This document shows, one piece after another, positions 35,470 through 49,691 of a stretch of DNA of 64,000 bases. The stretch's first letter is position 1; every line of letters begins with the position of its first letter. This DNA is from Lunularia cruciata (taxonomy: Eukaryota > Streptophyta > Marchantiopsida > Lunulariales > Lunulariaceae). Where the stretch lies: assembly GCA_948567375.1 (NCBI GenBank), contig OX419755.1, positions 45,389,001-45,453,000 of the forward strand, written 5' to 3'. Position numbers and translations under genes: made by a program. The notes under the pieces are model-generated. The model was not told the origin of the DNA. It saw nothing but the letters and a program-made list of their open reading frames with translations, and did no database searches.

Positions 35470-35911
35470 CTTTGATGTAATCAATCTGTTCACACAACTC
35501 AAATCACATTCAATCAGAGCAATACTTGATTTATCACTCAATAATATACCAAAAATTGGATATGGATTACAATCAAGCCACACCTATTCTAGCTAAAAGA
35601 ATCCAAGTGACGCTTGTTGGCCTTTGTCCTCCATAGCCAAGAACTCAAAGGCTCAACATCAAAGAAGTGAGCTCTTTGGAGCTACACTTCAAAAGTATAC
35701 CCCTTATCTCCAACCCTAACGATCCCACTCATGGCACATCCAATAGTGAAAATGGTGCTAAGTGATAGTAGGCCTCACCATGAAGTCAGTACCTCAAATA
35801 CAAAATCTGACCATCAACAAGTATTCTATGAGTAATTACCATAATAATCTTGACTACAAACACTACTACTCTAGAGTCCAGGTGTGATGCTACAAATGGT
35901 GTGACAAAGTC
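35470..35911 (-). repeat. 5' LTR of element A, truncated
   Basis: On the minus strand it starts TGTCACACCATTTGTAGCATC and matches the other family LTRs through GTTGTGTGAACAGATTGATTA. The final 105 bases found at the ends of the other LTRs (TGGCACTTTAGAG to the CGACA end) are absent here. The flank AAGTCTTTGG follows on the plus strand. Confidence 0.75.
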
Positions 35912-38900
35912 TTTGGAGTTGTAAATTAAAATTGACTTTGGGAGGAGACACCTCCCCAAACATGTATAAGTGATATAATTAATTTGTAGGTGATTAGGAT
36001 AATATAAGATTAGAATCCTAAGTGAGTGATGTAAGTGGAGATAGAAGATTACCAAGAAATTTGCTTAGTTGCAAAATCACTTCAAAGCAAAGTTGAAAAT
36101 GTATATAAAGATTTGGTCCAAAGATTTTTGGGGAAATCATAGTTTAGGAAAAGGACTTTGAATTATTTGCAAATTGTTGTTCATTTATTATAAGTGTTGG
36201 TCAACATCTACATTGAGTAGTGATGAGGAATTTCACAATATGATCATAAGTGTTGGAGTGCATACAGGTGTATCTATACTTGATCAAGATGCATGACTTT
36301 TATGGATCCAAAGAAGTGAGCTAATGTGCTAAGGAGTCAATTTGGATTTTAAGCATTCAAAGTACTATGGAATCAAAAGGCAAAGAGCACAACATGACAT
36401 TCCTCACAACTAACATGAAGTCTCCTTTCAACTCTAGACTCTCAAATTTCTCAAATTAATCTGACCATCTAGAATACATGCTCATAAAATTTTAGCTCAG
36501 TTGGTTGAATGAATTTGGTGAAATTGCCAAGGTTCCTACCTCAAATACTATTATACTTTGCAAGAAATGTCATTCACTTAAATCTTTCTTATTGCTTAAA
36601 CCTAATAGGCACAAGGTCCCTAAGTTGCCAGCATAGACCTCAACAAAATTTAGGTCAAACTCTTCATAGAGAAAATGATAGACTTTGTACAAAAAACCCA
36701 AGAGCATCAATCTTTTAATGACAACTCACTCAACATTGGACATTCTTGAAGGTGAACTTTCAAAACCCAAATTTAACCATTTAAACATTATCTCTTGGAA
36801 TTCTATTAAAAATAATTGGTTACTAAATTTTTTTTCTAAAAAGAATAGATTAATTTCTTTTGCTCTATATTTCTCATCTATCTTGCTTTTATCATAGCAA
36901 ATGTCAAAGAAAATGGACCTATAATCTCAATTTAGAAAATTATCTTCTCAACTTGAGAATGACCATTCTTTCTCAAGTGTACAAGATATACATAATCAAC
37001 TCCAAGATATCAAGGACAATCACAAGGTTAATAAAGGCTCTTTTCTCTCCAATATCCAATTTATGCTCTCCAATATCCAATTTATTCTCTCTTACCTGAT
37101 ATTGTAAAAACATGAGCTCTCATAATCCCTATTTGAAAAGTATAAAACTACACTTGATATATACACATACACTTTTCTATAGATGTCTTGAGAACAAAAC
37201 AGAAACTGCAAATAGAAATAGTGCCAATCTTGTCTCCTACCTCTTGATACTTTGTATGTGCACCATCTAATTGAAGGAAGGCAAAGTTTGTACCTAGCAA
37301 TATAAGGAGAATAAGTTAAAGAAAATTCTCTCAATCAATCCATACACTTCTCATTCTCTCCATAAGTCACTTATTCTCTCTCGTATGCCAAAGCTCAAAG
37401 TAACCTCGAATAGAACATTTGACCAATATTAAGAGTTACAAGTTAGAAATCTAGAGTTACAAGTTCCTCTATTATAATAATTGCACTCTCAAGTAGAAAA
37501 TCCCCCTCTTTACTTAGCAATTTATTTTGTACTCAAAAAGTCTCATTCCACTCACTGACTCATGCTTTGAGCTCATTAAGAAATGGATTCCTTTCATTGG
37601 CTTAGCTTGTCCTTATATGCACGCCAAAATTATTGTGGTAAGTGCCTTGGTAATGATAGGATCCTTCCTTCTCATAAACCATTTTTTGGTCAATGTTCCT
37701 TCATGTAGTTTCTCTCCTCTCATATGCTTCCCTTTGGAGACTTATAAGAATATTCTTCACAAATCTTAGATCTTCTCTTTAACTATAAATAAGAATATAT
37801 TTCAAGGTTAGATCAACTTAACTTGATTTACCTCTATTACCCAAGGTCATCTAACTTGGTCAATCAATAGGAGTTTGCCTTATCTCATATACCAATCCAC
37901 TATAACCATGCAAAATCCAAGAAGGATATTTCAATGTAATATAATTGAACATAAAATTCCATAATGTACTACTAAATATAAATGCTCTAAAGAGTTCACA
38001 CTCTTTTAAAATCTTATTCGTAATCCACTAGGGTATGAAATTCAATATCCAACAATATATATTGGATCTCTCTCCTTATTTAGCCATACTAACTCAACTA
38101 GAGGAAAAATTTAATTTACAAAACTTAGTTTGCTATAATTAAATGAAAAACACCAAAATACCTTTAATGATCAATAAACATCCTTGTAACCATTGATTTT
38201 TGCATGCATGTGTATACTTTTAAACTTATTTGTCAATGAAAATCTATAAATGTAATAGATGTTAGTCTATATCTATGTCAATATATAAGTTGCACAAATA
38301 CAAGTGCAATCACATTAGGTGATGTTTCTTTGGATGCTCCAATTGTGTGTAGACTGTATGACTTGCATAGCTCGGATATCTTAGGTGCGGTAGGGCAGAT
38401 TTCTCATATAGACTCTATTGGGGCTTAGCCCTATGTTACCTTTTTTTGTCTCTCCCTTGTACAACTTGATTGGTCTTCCCATCCTTCATTTTTCCTCCGC
38501 GGTCGCCTTCTTTCTAATACAAGTAGAAAGCATTTCAAAATATTGTAATGAATAGATGCCAACGTATATAAGAAGGTCCAATTTTGTATTATAAGTTTTT
38601 TGGATGCCTAGATATATTGCAAAAGAGCATTTCTAGATATTGTGGATGCTTGTCTTTATTTATGTATTTATTGATGATATGAGTTTTCCAAGTTATAACT
38701 CATTTCTTTGGAACAATGTTTGTATACAGTTGTTGGTATATATCTATATATTTTTTGACCTCTTAGTGGTCTATAAGTTGCCTATATCAAAACTCATTTC
38801 TTTGAAAAATTATTGACATTTAAATGCTAGTCAAAATCAAAACTTCTCACTTTAAATCATATATTCTTACATGTTGGTGCATACTTTAAACTTGTTTATC

Positions 38901-39059
38901 AATAATCATCTATAAATATTGTAGATGCCCATGTATATTTTTATATTTATTAATCTGTTGATGATGTACAGTAAATTATTTTTTTCTAATATAAATATAA
39001 ATATAAATATATATGATTATAATAGACTTGGACTTTGGTGTGATTCTTAGACTGCCAAA
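35912..39059. other. AT-rich intergenic DNA, no supported gene
   Basis: Long AT-rich DNA with short repeats (for example CTCCAATATCCAATTTAT twice near 37,050-37,085). A diverged repeat pair is seen at about 38,190-38,300 and 38,870-38,960. No conserved domain, LTR edge or RNA gene recognised. Confidence 0.45.
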
Positions 39060-39690
39060 ATATGGTCCTTAAAGGTGGTCAAATTCTAGTGGTTTGGTAT
39101 ATAGATGGATGGGCGTTCAATATGCATGTATTAGGCCAATATGGATTTGCAACAAGTGTTTGATAGCAAAGAGAGATTTATTTTCTTTTCATGGTGCTCG
39201 GAGTACATGCAATAGAATATGGTCCTTAGTGGTGGTTGGATTCTAGTGTTGTAGCAAATATACAAATGGACAACTGGCATTTGGCATTGGATAATGGTTT
39301 GGTTCAAGTGTTGTGATGGACATATGCTTGATAGATAGATCATTTGGTCTTTAGCAATTGATAGAACCTGACTTGTAAAGTATAGCACTTAGTGGTGGTC
39401 AGATTTGATGTTCTAGTAGATAGACAAATGGATGTTCAACATGCATATGGCTATGTTTAGTGCATACTTGCAATAGACATTTATAGAGGAGAGAGAATTT
39501 TTTCCTTCCCATGTTGTCTAAGGGATAGGTATTAAAATATGGTCCTTAGTAGCACTTGGATTTTGGTGTTGCATAGACATAAAAACAAGCAATGTGCATT
39601 TGGCAATAGAGAATAGTTTGGTTTAGGTGCTACGATGGATGAGGGCTTGAAAAATAAATGTTTGTGTCATTAGCGGCTGAAAGAATCTAA
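39060..39690. repeat. Diverged tandem duplication, period about 320 bp
   Basis: Two neighbouring units share an ordered series of phrases: TTAGTGGTGGT(C/T), GATGGGCGTTCAATATGCAT / GATGTTCAACATGCAT, GAGAGA..TTTTCTTTTCATG / TTTTTTCCTTCCCATG, AATATGGTCCTTAGT, and TGGCATTGGATAATGGTTTGG / TGGCAATAGAGAATAGTTTGG. It is non-coding, with about 80 percent identity or less by eye. It may be a remnant of a satellite or a non-autonomous element. Confidence 0.6.
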
Positions 39691-42600
39691 CTTGTGTGTG
39701 GTTCAAGTGTTATAGACAAACAACATCCAATTGCTACTACAATGTTTTCCTTTAATTGTATCAAGAGTACACTCAATAGATATATAATAGTTGATATATA
39801 ATAGATGTTGGCACATATCTACATTGGTTGATCATTTTATGATTTATCAATTGCTCATATCAAAACTATTTCTTCAAGATGCAATAAAGATATAGATTCC
39901 AATCCATATCAAATTGGATGCTAGATCCAAATGGCTTGAGAAAAGTGGGAATTGATACAAATTTTTAACTGAATTAGGTGTGGAACAATATATAGCTTGA
40001 AATGAAAAAACACAAGATAAAAGGTCTTGAGATAAATTAAGTACTAGTCTAGAATGCACTTAGATATGGGACAAAAAATCTTGATTAGAATTGGCTAGTT
40101 GAAATGCAATTTGCAATTTGATTAAAGGCCTTGATTAAAATGTGTGATAGGTAGGGTGATATAAAAAGTCTTAGTACCGTGGTCTATCTAGATGGTTTAG
40201 ATGAAAAATTCATATTAAAACTCAATTCCAAAGTCAAAAAAATTATAGATGTTGAATATACTAGCCACAAATGGAACTTGTTATTTCAAACCATCCATTA
40301 TTTATCACTTGAAATATTTTGCAAAACTTATCACTTGCAATTTAAGGCTATTCAGTTAGTTTTTAAAACGAAAAAGTTATTGAATCTTAATTACAAAGAT
40401 TAATACAATATATATAATCCTAGCATTGGCTAGATACTCCATATCTATATGAATAGTTTCTATGACTAAAATATGATACTATGAACTAATAGAAATAATA
40501 CTTAGTATGACAGAGATGTAAAAATTCTAATGATTTTGAAAGTGATTATTAAGAAGAATGATCCACGCAATCCATCTGATTCTTGCTTTCATAATAATAT
40601 AGAAGACTAGAATCTCAAACAAGTATGGAGAAACAAGTATGGAGAAAAGACAAAGATATCAACAAAGAATTGAATCAAAAGTTTGAATGCAAAAGATTGT
40701 CCAAATCCTTGTCGTTTGTACTTATGATAGGTACAAGTAACTTCCAATAGAAAAGTCTCTAAATGGTTTCATCAATGACAAAGAGAGTTTAATTCTTAAA
40801 GTGTATGTATCGGAAAACACTTTTTCACTTGATATGTGTTCTATTACCTTCTTTTATTCACTGTATCTTGCAAATTAAGATCAACAAGGACTTGCCTTTT
40901 GCTGAAAGCTACATATAAGAAGATTTTGCACGCTAGTCCCCGTGGAGAACTATTCAGTATGAAATCCTAAAATATAAAATATTATCCTAATGTTGAAGGA
41001 TAGTTTGGGAGGAGCGAATTGTAATTAAAAAAAAAAAAAAGTCACTTGTCATTACGTATGTATAATCACATTAGTCAAATCAAATAGCGTTTTCTTACCA
41101 TATGAAAGAAATCAATAGAAAATATGATTATGGTGTTAAGTTTTACTGGAAAACCAATCAAAGAGGAAAATATCCTTTATTCTCAGAAATATCACCTTTC
41201 CTTAAGCGGGTCCCATCGGGTCTAGACCACGTAAGAACATTGAAGTGTTTTGTGGGCAAAAAGCCACACGGATCATAAGTTATTTGTGTGCAGAGGATGA
41301 TCTTAGTTGACAATGTATAATCGTTAAAATGAGGTATTTCACTCAAGCATGGTTGATAGTTGCTCACCCCTTAATTGACCAATAGTGCATTTCATATCAG
41401 ATAGATAATTTCATTCTTCCGTTCTATACTAGTCAAAAAAATTGAATTGTATTCGTATTATTGACTAGTATTGACCAGTATTCGTCAATTGATTCACGGA
41501 TGACAACTAACGAAGAGCAGAGTGCCGTATATTCAGATACCATGGTGATGGCTAATTCTCACCCTTCAATCCTTCATAAGGCAGTTCATCGTAGAGAAAA
41601 TCAATTGTGAGAGGAAAGGCGATTATTCACCTTGGCAACCGAAATGGCGGTGGTACAGCTAACGTCCTTAATTGGGAGATTGAAATTTGTCTAATAACTC
41701 CAAACTTTAGAGGATGGTGACAAGCGCTGCCAAAATCTTAAAAGTTTAATGTCCGGAATTGAAATTGCAATCACGGGTGTACGTGCTAGTAAGAAAGGAG
41801 ATGCTACTAGGTGAGAAAATAGAAGGTTTCACTATGGAATTGCGTAATGATTCCAGAAATTGTTTGATGTCTTGCAAAAATTCGGTCGGATCGGTCTTGT
41901 AAAAATTTTACGGATGGCACTCTAGCTTCATCCATAAAATTTTCCGCTAAACTATCACGGTTCCTGAAACGATTACTTTTTCTTGATTTATAGGATATTT
42001 CCGTGATCAATTTTATGACCTTGTTCATTTGGAAGGCCTGTTGTTCCTACAAGATATTTTGTAAAACTTTTTAAGGTAAGATCTCACTCCCATCACATTC
42101 CGGAAAATTATGCGATCAAGACCCCCTAATTTCTACCTAAATAGTAAATCGAATAATCACATCCAAAGCCAAGAGGAATTTATGTGACAAAACCTAATAT
42201 TACTCATGCAAATCCGCATCTACTCTAGAATAGAAGCAGCGGCAAACTTCAGGCGATTTCATTCTTAACTAAATTCATACTGGGTGGTTGCAGTTCTAAA
42301 GAACCTACTCTTATTTATCGTTCCGGAGGGGAAATTTTTAAAAAAAATCCTCTTTGAAGGAAATTTTGCATTCTATCCCGAAAAGAAGTGTAAAATTTTT
42401 CGCATCACTAGAGGTTAAATATCAATAAGAGACGATTGTAAAGTTAAATCAGTACATTTACTCTAAAAGTCAATTTTATATCATGTGTAATTGAATACAA
42501 CATGATGATGTCAGTACCTTAGTACATAGATAAACCTAAACCTATTTCTTATGCCATTTCCAAAACAATGTATTTAATTTTCACTATAAATATTTTGGAA

Positions 42601-44323
42601 AATAATTTAGGGTATATAATAATATATGCAATACTCACAAAATAGTTTGTCAAAACTCACTCACCTAACACTAAAGATCCGTAATATGTAGGATTAATTT
42701 TCACTCAAAATCAGACAAAGGTTTCCCGTTATGCTAAAGGTGTTCGGGAAAAAGGGTATCTTGCTCCGAAAAAAAAAAGCCTTACCGGTTTTTATTTTCC
42801 ACATGGTAAAATGTAGAGAATTTTTTTAAAAAGAATTGGTTACATACGACCGTAAATCATATGCATATTCTCATAAACTGTATTGAATATTTCCATGAAC
42901 CGTCAGATCCGGAGAAAAGAAGACGAACGGGGCATATGAATTTATAGCTACGTCTTGGATCTTTTCATGTAGATATTCGAAACATTTTGAACCTGTATTT
43001 CGTCAAGCTATCAGTAATTAGATATTTTGTGACCTCTTACTGTCTGCAGAGGTTCTAAAGGGGTACTTTAATACTCTTCAAGGTCTGGTCTATAGCTAGG
43101 GTATGCAGAGATTGCAAAGAGTTCATGAGATGATATTGATTTGAGTATGAGAGGGCACGATTTTCTGCGGAGGTTGCCAAGAGACTCCACAGTCTTAAAA
43201 GGTAAATCAGTATGTGGAATGGTTTTGGTCTCAATTATAGATATAGATAGACGCCAGGAAATTTATGAGTCTACTTTCTCCTCTAAACCTTCTTTGATTT
43301 TGCCACATTTCTACATCTCCTACCCGAAAGTTTCTTTTAAAATGTTTAACTTTATCTTGTGATTTTTCGATTTGAATTGGAGATTAAGCAAATGTTGCAG
43401 TGAAGATCCACTTCCTTCAAGGTTGTCGGATTTCCATGTTCTAACCGGGTAGAACGGAGAATGATGTCGATACAGAAGGAAGGTTGTGAATGGGCCTCGT
43501 CAAAATCCCTCCTCTATATCACTATGTAGTAGTACTTTTTGCTACCTTGGATCCGGAACCTCTTCCCTGAAGTTCTTTCTAAGTTCTCAAACTTTATTTG
43601 AGCTTCTCATATCTTGTCCTTCCATTCCATTAGCGGGAGAAATCTTGCCTTTATCTTCATTTGTATAGCTCATATTTCGTGTCTGACTTGAGTTCACGTT
43701 AAGTCAAGTTAGATCCAGTTCCCCAAGCTCCTTCAACTTTGGGCCATTTTCGCCCAAGCTCCTGGTGAAGAGAAGCAAGTTGGTTTTGTGTCTCTTCAGT
43801 AAAAAAGAAGGTAAAAAAGAAGAAAGAAAGGGAAGGTAAGTTAACTTGATAGGTTGTAGTCTTTCTTTCGATTTGACATCGGCTGTCCCTAAAATAAAGA
43901 AAGTCTTTTCAACAAAACACAGTTCGTTCAGCTGTCAGTATAAGCTTGGTCCACGTCATCGTTGAAGTGGCAGCTCGCCATGCCTGCCAGGTCTCATTCT
44001 CTGATCTCCAGAGCGAGTAAAAGTAGATAGAGAACTTGGCCCTTGCGGTCCCAGAAGCCGATTTGTACCACTTTTCGCGATGTCGGAGAGTGCATATGCC
44101 AAAGGCACTGTACCTGATGCGTTTCAGAACCGAACTCCCTACAAATTCTTGCGAGGGAGTGTAGGATTATGGTAGTTCTGCACGGTGGATATAGAAGGAT
44201 ATTTTTGGCAGAATGTGCTTGAGGTGCCGAAGTTGAAGTTTGTTATTTGATCGAGCTGCTGTTGTTGCCTACGGGAAGAAAGACGTCGAGAACTGCGTTT
44301 GCTAAACCTCTACCGTTGAGGGA
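39691..44323. other. Intergenic DNA upstream of the TLDc gene
   Basis: AT-rich to about 41,000, with a poly(A) run near 41,028-41,040. From about 43,900 the composition becomes less AT-rich, as expected for the promoter of the gene starting at 44,488. I found no additional exon or domain and no clear TATA box. Confidence 0.4.
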
Positions 44324-44431
<108 letters not shown>

Positions 44432-44487
44432 GGATCAGGTGCAAGTTATACTGCGTCAATTGGCGTCAATTGGGGGAAGATTAGAAG

Positions 44488-47400
44488 ATGGGGGCGGGGC
44501 AGTCCAGTGCCGGGGAACAAGGAACGGGATTGAGGGATCTGGAGAATAAAATCCGGGGCAGTGGAGATTTGGAGATTTTGGAGCAAGCTTTTCAATCCCT
44601 TGCGATATCGTCTACCGAGCTGGATAAAAATGAACAGATCACAGTAACATCTCTAGAAGTAAGCTCCTCGTTTATCAATCCTGTAAAGTAAGGCCTCTCA
44701 TTGTCTGACTACATCTAGCCAATTTCCGTAAACGGGATTTTGCTACTCGGACTACTTCGCGTGTGATGCAGGCAAGCATTAGGATTTTTCTCTTTCTTTA
44801 GGTTTGAAAAACATCTGGTGTGTGCGTGGATCGTGCAGGAGTGTTTCGGACTGGCTCCCCTTTCAATACAAAATGATTCCAATTCTCGGATCTCCAAATT
44901 TATGGATCATGTCGGACCTGCGATCGTAGGCGTCTGTTTTATTATCAGGAATGAGAAAATTGGTTGGACTCAAATTTTAGAAGGATATCAGAAATGTGTT
45001 CAGGCTTCAGCAGTGGAGCACTTGAAAGTCCTGTTCTCCATATTTTTCCGTGCTAGTCAACTGGAGGACAAAGATTTGAAGTTAAAGGAAGAAAAATCTG
45101 ATAATCAGTCTGAGGGACGTGATGAGGATTCTATGAGTGAGACTCAGTTGCAGGACTTTCTTCATTTTTGCTGGTTACTTATGTGCCATACGAGGCTTCC
45201 CAACAAGGGTGACTATACTCAACGGGGACCTAAACTACTGGTGTCTTTGCCGAGAATTGATGCTTTACTATCAGGAGCCTTCAACGCCTGTGGAAAGAAG
45301 CCCGAAAGTGAACAGACCGAGCAATTCGGGTCCGAAACAGGAATTCCTGTTTCTGAGATTTCATCGTGGATATTTGTTACGATACCTGGCCTTGCCGATT
45401 GCTTGGTTCGTTACGTCCGAGCTCAACTGAGCAGGCGTCAAGTGCTTTCCAAGGTAGACATCCTGTGCTTCCGTTATTGTTGATTTCTCGTTCTTTCTGA
45501 AGCATTAGCGCATGAAATATATCATCTTGAGGTGGTCGCTTGCTTTTTCTCACACTTTTGTTCCACATTGCTATGCAGCCACCAAACTTGAGTTTTCTTG
45601 AATTAAGTTCTGGTTGCGGTACTATTTAGAGGATTCATAAACAACGACTGTTGATGCGAATTTCCATAGAAACCAGTCTAAGACATTGTGAAAGAATCAT
45701 GCTGAAAGCTTCCTGAACTTCCTGAACCTGTTGTGTTCGCGAGTCTGTATCTTTAATCAGATAAAAGCAGACAGCTACTCAAGAAAAGCTCACGCCTTCT
45801 GTGTTCATTTTTCTTTTCATGTTTTGTTTCCCAGAAAAGACCACTTAAACCTGTCAATTACTGGTGGTTTTCCACTCTGACATTTGTCCATTTGTGGTAT
45901 ACTAGACATGATATTGGGTTCATTTCCTTCGTGAAATGTCTGTGCTGATTAGCCACTTAATTTGCCATGATTATGATCTTTGGAGAGGCTTATCTCTTCA
46001 GTTTTAAACCTACTCCGGACATTTGTAGGGCCTCGACTTTTAACACACTAACATCTTACACCATCCTTGAACTTAATGTACCGCATTGGTGTACTTTGCT
46101 GCACTCTAAGGTCCACTTGTGATGTCTCCTTTGATAGGTCATTGCAGATGAGAAGCCAAATAACACTCCCACCTCACAGGGTGCCCAAAGCGAAGAAGCT
46201 GGGAAGAGTCAAGAGAAGGAAGAAGAGGTACTCTCCAAAGCGGATGCCGTGCTTTTACATCGTGGAACAGCCTGGGCTGTCGGCCTTTCTTCAAGAGATT
46301 CGTCCGCTGCTGAGATTCTTTATCGAGCTTCTTGTGGATTAGTCGAATCTGCAGATTTCGAACTCCCGACTCCTCTATATATGTGAGTCATTTATCATGA
46401 GATGTCTAAGTATTGGTCTCATCTACCTCGGTCTCTACATCATCTAGATCAATAGTAGGTCAAGGGTGGTAAGAGTGTAGTCTCACGTCTGACGGTGTGT
46501 TATACTTTTGGAACAGATCATCGACGAACGGGAGAGGCTTAAATCGTTTCTGGAATTGTGTACAAGGATATCGTGCGCCTGTTCTTCTTCTCATCTCTGC
46601 ACAAACCGTTGAAGAGTCGTCTCCAGGAACGGTCTTTGTATTTGGAGCTTTGATATTGAATGGGTTTGAGAACAAAGAATCGTCTTACGGGTCATCTGGC
46701 TCCTGTCTATTTTCAGTGGATCCACTATTCAATCCTTTCCGTGCATCTGGTAAGCAACTTGACCTCAGTGATGAGTACTCGAGTATAAATGCAAAGCTCA
46801 ACTGTTACAAGCAGGTCTTTAACGCAGAAAAGTTCTGCCTTTCGTAACCCCAAACGTGTAGAAAGCTATTGACAATAACAGCCAAAAAAAGTTTCAATTC
46901 TCCTGATTTTAGCTTCCCACGAACAACCATCTGATCTTCCTCGAAGCCTACATTCCCGAATAGATTATTGACGATATTCATTCCCCACCTAAGCTCGCGA
47001 CGTCTTCTTACCGACCTACTTGGTGATGCATTACTCCTTTTCTTAATCAATCAGGTCAAGTTGTCTCTGTACGAACTTATCTTTCTTGAGATTTCTCAAC
47101 TGCTCGATGGTAACCAGTTGTGGGCTTTCAATTGTGGTGAATTATGAAAGTGGCATTTGTACAAAATCAATTTTCGTAAATTTGACTAGATTTTATTGAA
47201 GAGTGGTTTGTAGGAGGTGCACCTAATGAGAGATTTGAGATATCAAAGGTGCAATCTAAGAAAAGTTTCTACAGGGCCTCTCTTGACTAAAGCTTATATC
47301 GTATATATCCAGCAATCTTGTATTTTCTTATACCTCCTCTTTAAACACTTATCTGTGAAAAGTATCAAGAACTTTATGGTCATTACGAACAGAAATGCAG

Positions 47401-48313
47401 TAACTCAATTGACGTAATAGATTTCTGTTGGCAATGTGGATGCAGGTAAAGATAAATACTTTATCTATAGCCATAAACACACTGCCGGTGTAGTCTATAG
47501 ATCTCAACCAGCAAATGAAGGTGTGGGTTTTGGAGGAAGCTACGGCAAAGAACGAGTCTGGTTAGATCAGGACTTCGCGACTTTGACTGTGAGACACCAT
47601 GCTGTGGATAAAACCTATCACTCTGGTGGTCTTGTTCCAGGACAAGTAAGATACCACCTTCACTTCTCTTTCCTTCAGATACGTGAAGAGCACGAACATT
47701 CTGGGCACTTGTTCCATTCATAAACCGATTTCAGCAACTATGAAAATGCAGAAAAGGGAGCACATTTGTATGTTGATTTCCGTACCATATTACTCCAACT
47801 GTTATGAACATCGCTAATCATATTTATGTCCCTCAACAGGGCTTCTCACCATTGAAATCTCAAGTTCTGGACATAGAGATATGGGGCCTGGGAGGAGACA
47901 AAGCTGAGCAGGATCACAATAACTATCTCAAGCGTGAGAATTTGTTCTCTGAGCAACGGCGCAAAGTAAGTGACTTCTTTCCTTCGACTCGGATCCTTGT
48001 GGCTCAATTCTCAGCCTAGGTGCTGTTACTGAGATTCAAGTAGTCATTCCTTGGTGCAGCATCTCAAGATCAAGCCTCTGTTAGAATGGTGAAATCATAA
48101 ATCCCTTCTCAAAGAGGATTACCGATAGAAATGAGTTCCATAACATGTCCCAGACCTTACAGACCTTACCTGGATCAGTACTAAACATATCTTTCACTCG
48201 AGGACGTTCCGCAGGTAGACTTGGCAGCTTTTGGGGATTGGGAAGACTCCCCAGAGAAGATGATGATGAATATGATGGCCAATCCAAATGCGGGCCAACG
48301 GCAGGAACGTTAA
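44488..48313 (+). CDS. TLDc-domain protein (OXR/NCOA7-like superfamily)
   Basis: Seven exons join in phase at GT-AG sites: 44488-44687, 44802-45453, 46138-46382, 46517-46749, 47446-47645, 47840-47965 and 48215-48313 (stop TAA), giving 584 residues. The start MGAGQSS fits N-myristoylation (Gly2, Ser6). Residues 1-300 are a plant-specific N-terminal region, helical and with an acidic patch near 165. The TLDc domain spans about 358-528: PTPLYISS, GRGLNRFWNCVQGYRAPVLL, VFGALILNGFENK, SCLFSVDP, then KDKYFIYS, GVGFGGSYGKERVWLDQDF and VLDIEIWGLGG. The tail FGDWEDSPEKMMM is typical of the plant subfamily whose Arabidopsis members are annotated as TLD-domain nucleolar proteins. In animals and yeast, TLDc proteins act in oxidative-stress resistance and bind the V-ATPase; whether that holds here is unknown. 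The gene is intact, contrasting with the broken elements around it. Confidence 0.92.
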
Positions 48314-49691
48314 GAATAGTTGTCAATCATCAACGGTACATTGAAGGTTCTCGATGCAATCTGAAAGTTACAACCCCTAAGTCTCTGCATCCATAGACAA
48401 TGTCTTTGAAAGGATGTTGCTGGAACCCTTGAAATAGCCAGAGAAGATATTTGACTTGGGGGATTCTGTCAAGGTCAATGACTGGAAAAAATGAAGGTGA
48501 GAGGGAAGCTTATGTGTAGGATCAATTCTTTTGTAGAGTAAGTGTTTCACTAGATGCCAGTTTGACCATATTGCCATGTTTATATACGAACCTCGATGTG
48601 CAGTGTGAAGGAGACTCTAATAAACTTGTACAGTTGAGCACAGTCTTTAGTATATTCCAAATTGCTGACACTCAAAGATCAGAGGTTGAACTTCGAATCT
48701 CGGAAGTTGCTCCTACATCATGGGACTTGTATCAAATTGAAATTTTCCATAAATATGGAAAGCCATAAATTTTCTCATCAATGTCCTCATTCGAATTTGA
48801 GTAAGGTAGCTGTACTGTTACTTCCGTATCATTATTATCAAGTGGTAGAATCGTGGAATCCTCCTAGACCTTTTACTTATGCCGTGGAGACAGTTTTCAC
48901 TTCAGACCATCTTGATTCAGTTTATCCTACTTTTACTCTGTTAAAACGATGTCATGTCCGTTGGCCTTCTTTAGTTTCTTGGACTTGATCGCTATTCACG
49001 CTTTTATGTGACCTGGCAATAAAGTTCATCATTTTGAAACGAAATACAACTTTAAAGTTTTAATGAATAAAGAGAATATTCAGTATATTCTATATTTCTT
49101 TTATTCTTTAGTATAATTAGAATATCAATAAATAGACAAAAAGGACCATTCTCATGCTTAGTTGACCATAGTCGTCTATGTATATGTATGCGTTATGGGT
49201 ACACTGAACCTATTTGCGTGTTAAAATTGAGTTTTAATGTCATCGGCAAAATTGGTGGTCAATAATAATAATAATATTCTTCAGAGAAGGGTAGATGCGA
49301 ACGTACCAAGGAGCACTCATTTCAATATTTTGGAGAACTCAAAATCTTTTCTAGGTTAAGTAAAAGACTTGAAAAGGTTGGAATATTTATTATTCAAAGG
49401 ATTTCATGAGTCATAATATTGAAGAACTCAAAATCGTTTGTACATTAAGAAAAGGATTTGTTTCCAATATTTGATATTTGGCTTCCTACCCCATTGCCAA
49501 GACCTCTTTATTATTACTTATTGATATAGAAGTCTAAGTAATCTTTAACGGAAAGATTAATAAGCTACTTAATGTGTAAGTATCAAGATTTGCATGCATT
49601 TATCTTGGACAATTAAGTATCTCAAACTTATATATATAATCTTTTTTTATACATTCAACAGCAATTTATAACATTTAATTTTAAAATTCTA
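48314..49691. other. Intergenic DNA after the TLDc gene
   Basis: The first few hundred bases probably hold the 3' untranslated region of the TLDc gene. The rest is AT-rich with a (AAT)n run near 49,260-49,275. No gene or TE boundary recognised before the duplicated segment at 49,692. Confidence 0.4.

Larger units (their letters stand above)
21986..35911 (-). mobile_element. DNMT-gypsy element A, degenerate, carrying nested inserts
   Basis: A minus-strand Ty3/gypsy element homologous along most of its length to element B. In element order it has a 5' LTR (35,911-35,470), leader, gag (about 28,900-27,000), protease (26,900-26,400), a methyltransferase fragment (about 26,020-25,600), RNase H (24,890-24,440), integrase (24,060-23,200), a PHD remnant (22,945-22,805) and a 3' LTR (22,531-21,986). 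Most of the methyltransferase and nearly all of the reverse transcriptase are deleted. A 552-bp LTR-like insert (25,028-25,579) lies at the deletion, and a complete chromovirus (29,752-35,395) sits in the leader. Frames are broken throughout. The flanks share AAGT next to both LTR ends, weak evidence for a target-site duplication. The nesting shows A is older than the chromovirus. Confidence 0.8.

Noticed and set aside
41158-41367. Minus-strand frame considered as a copia polyprotein fragment
   Set aside because: A few residues resemble copia text, but no catalytic motif or neighbouring domain supports it.
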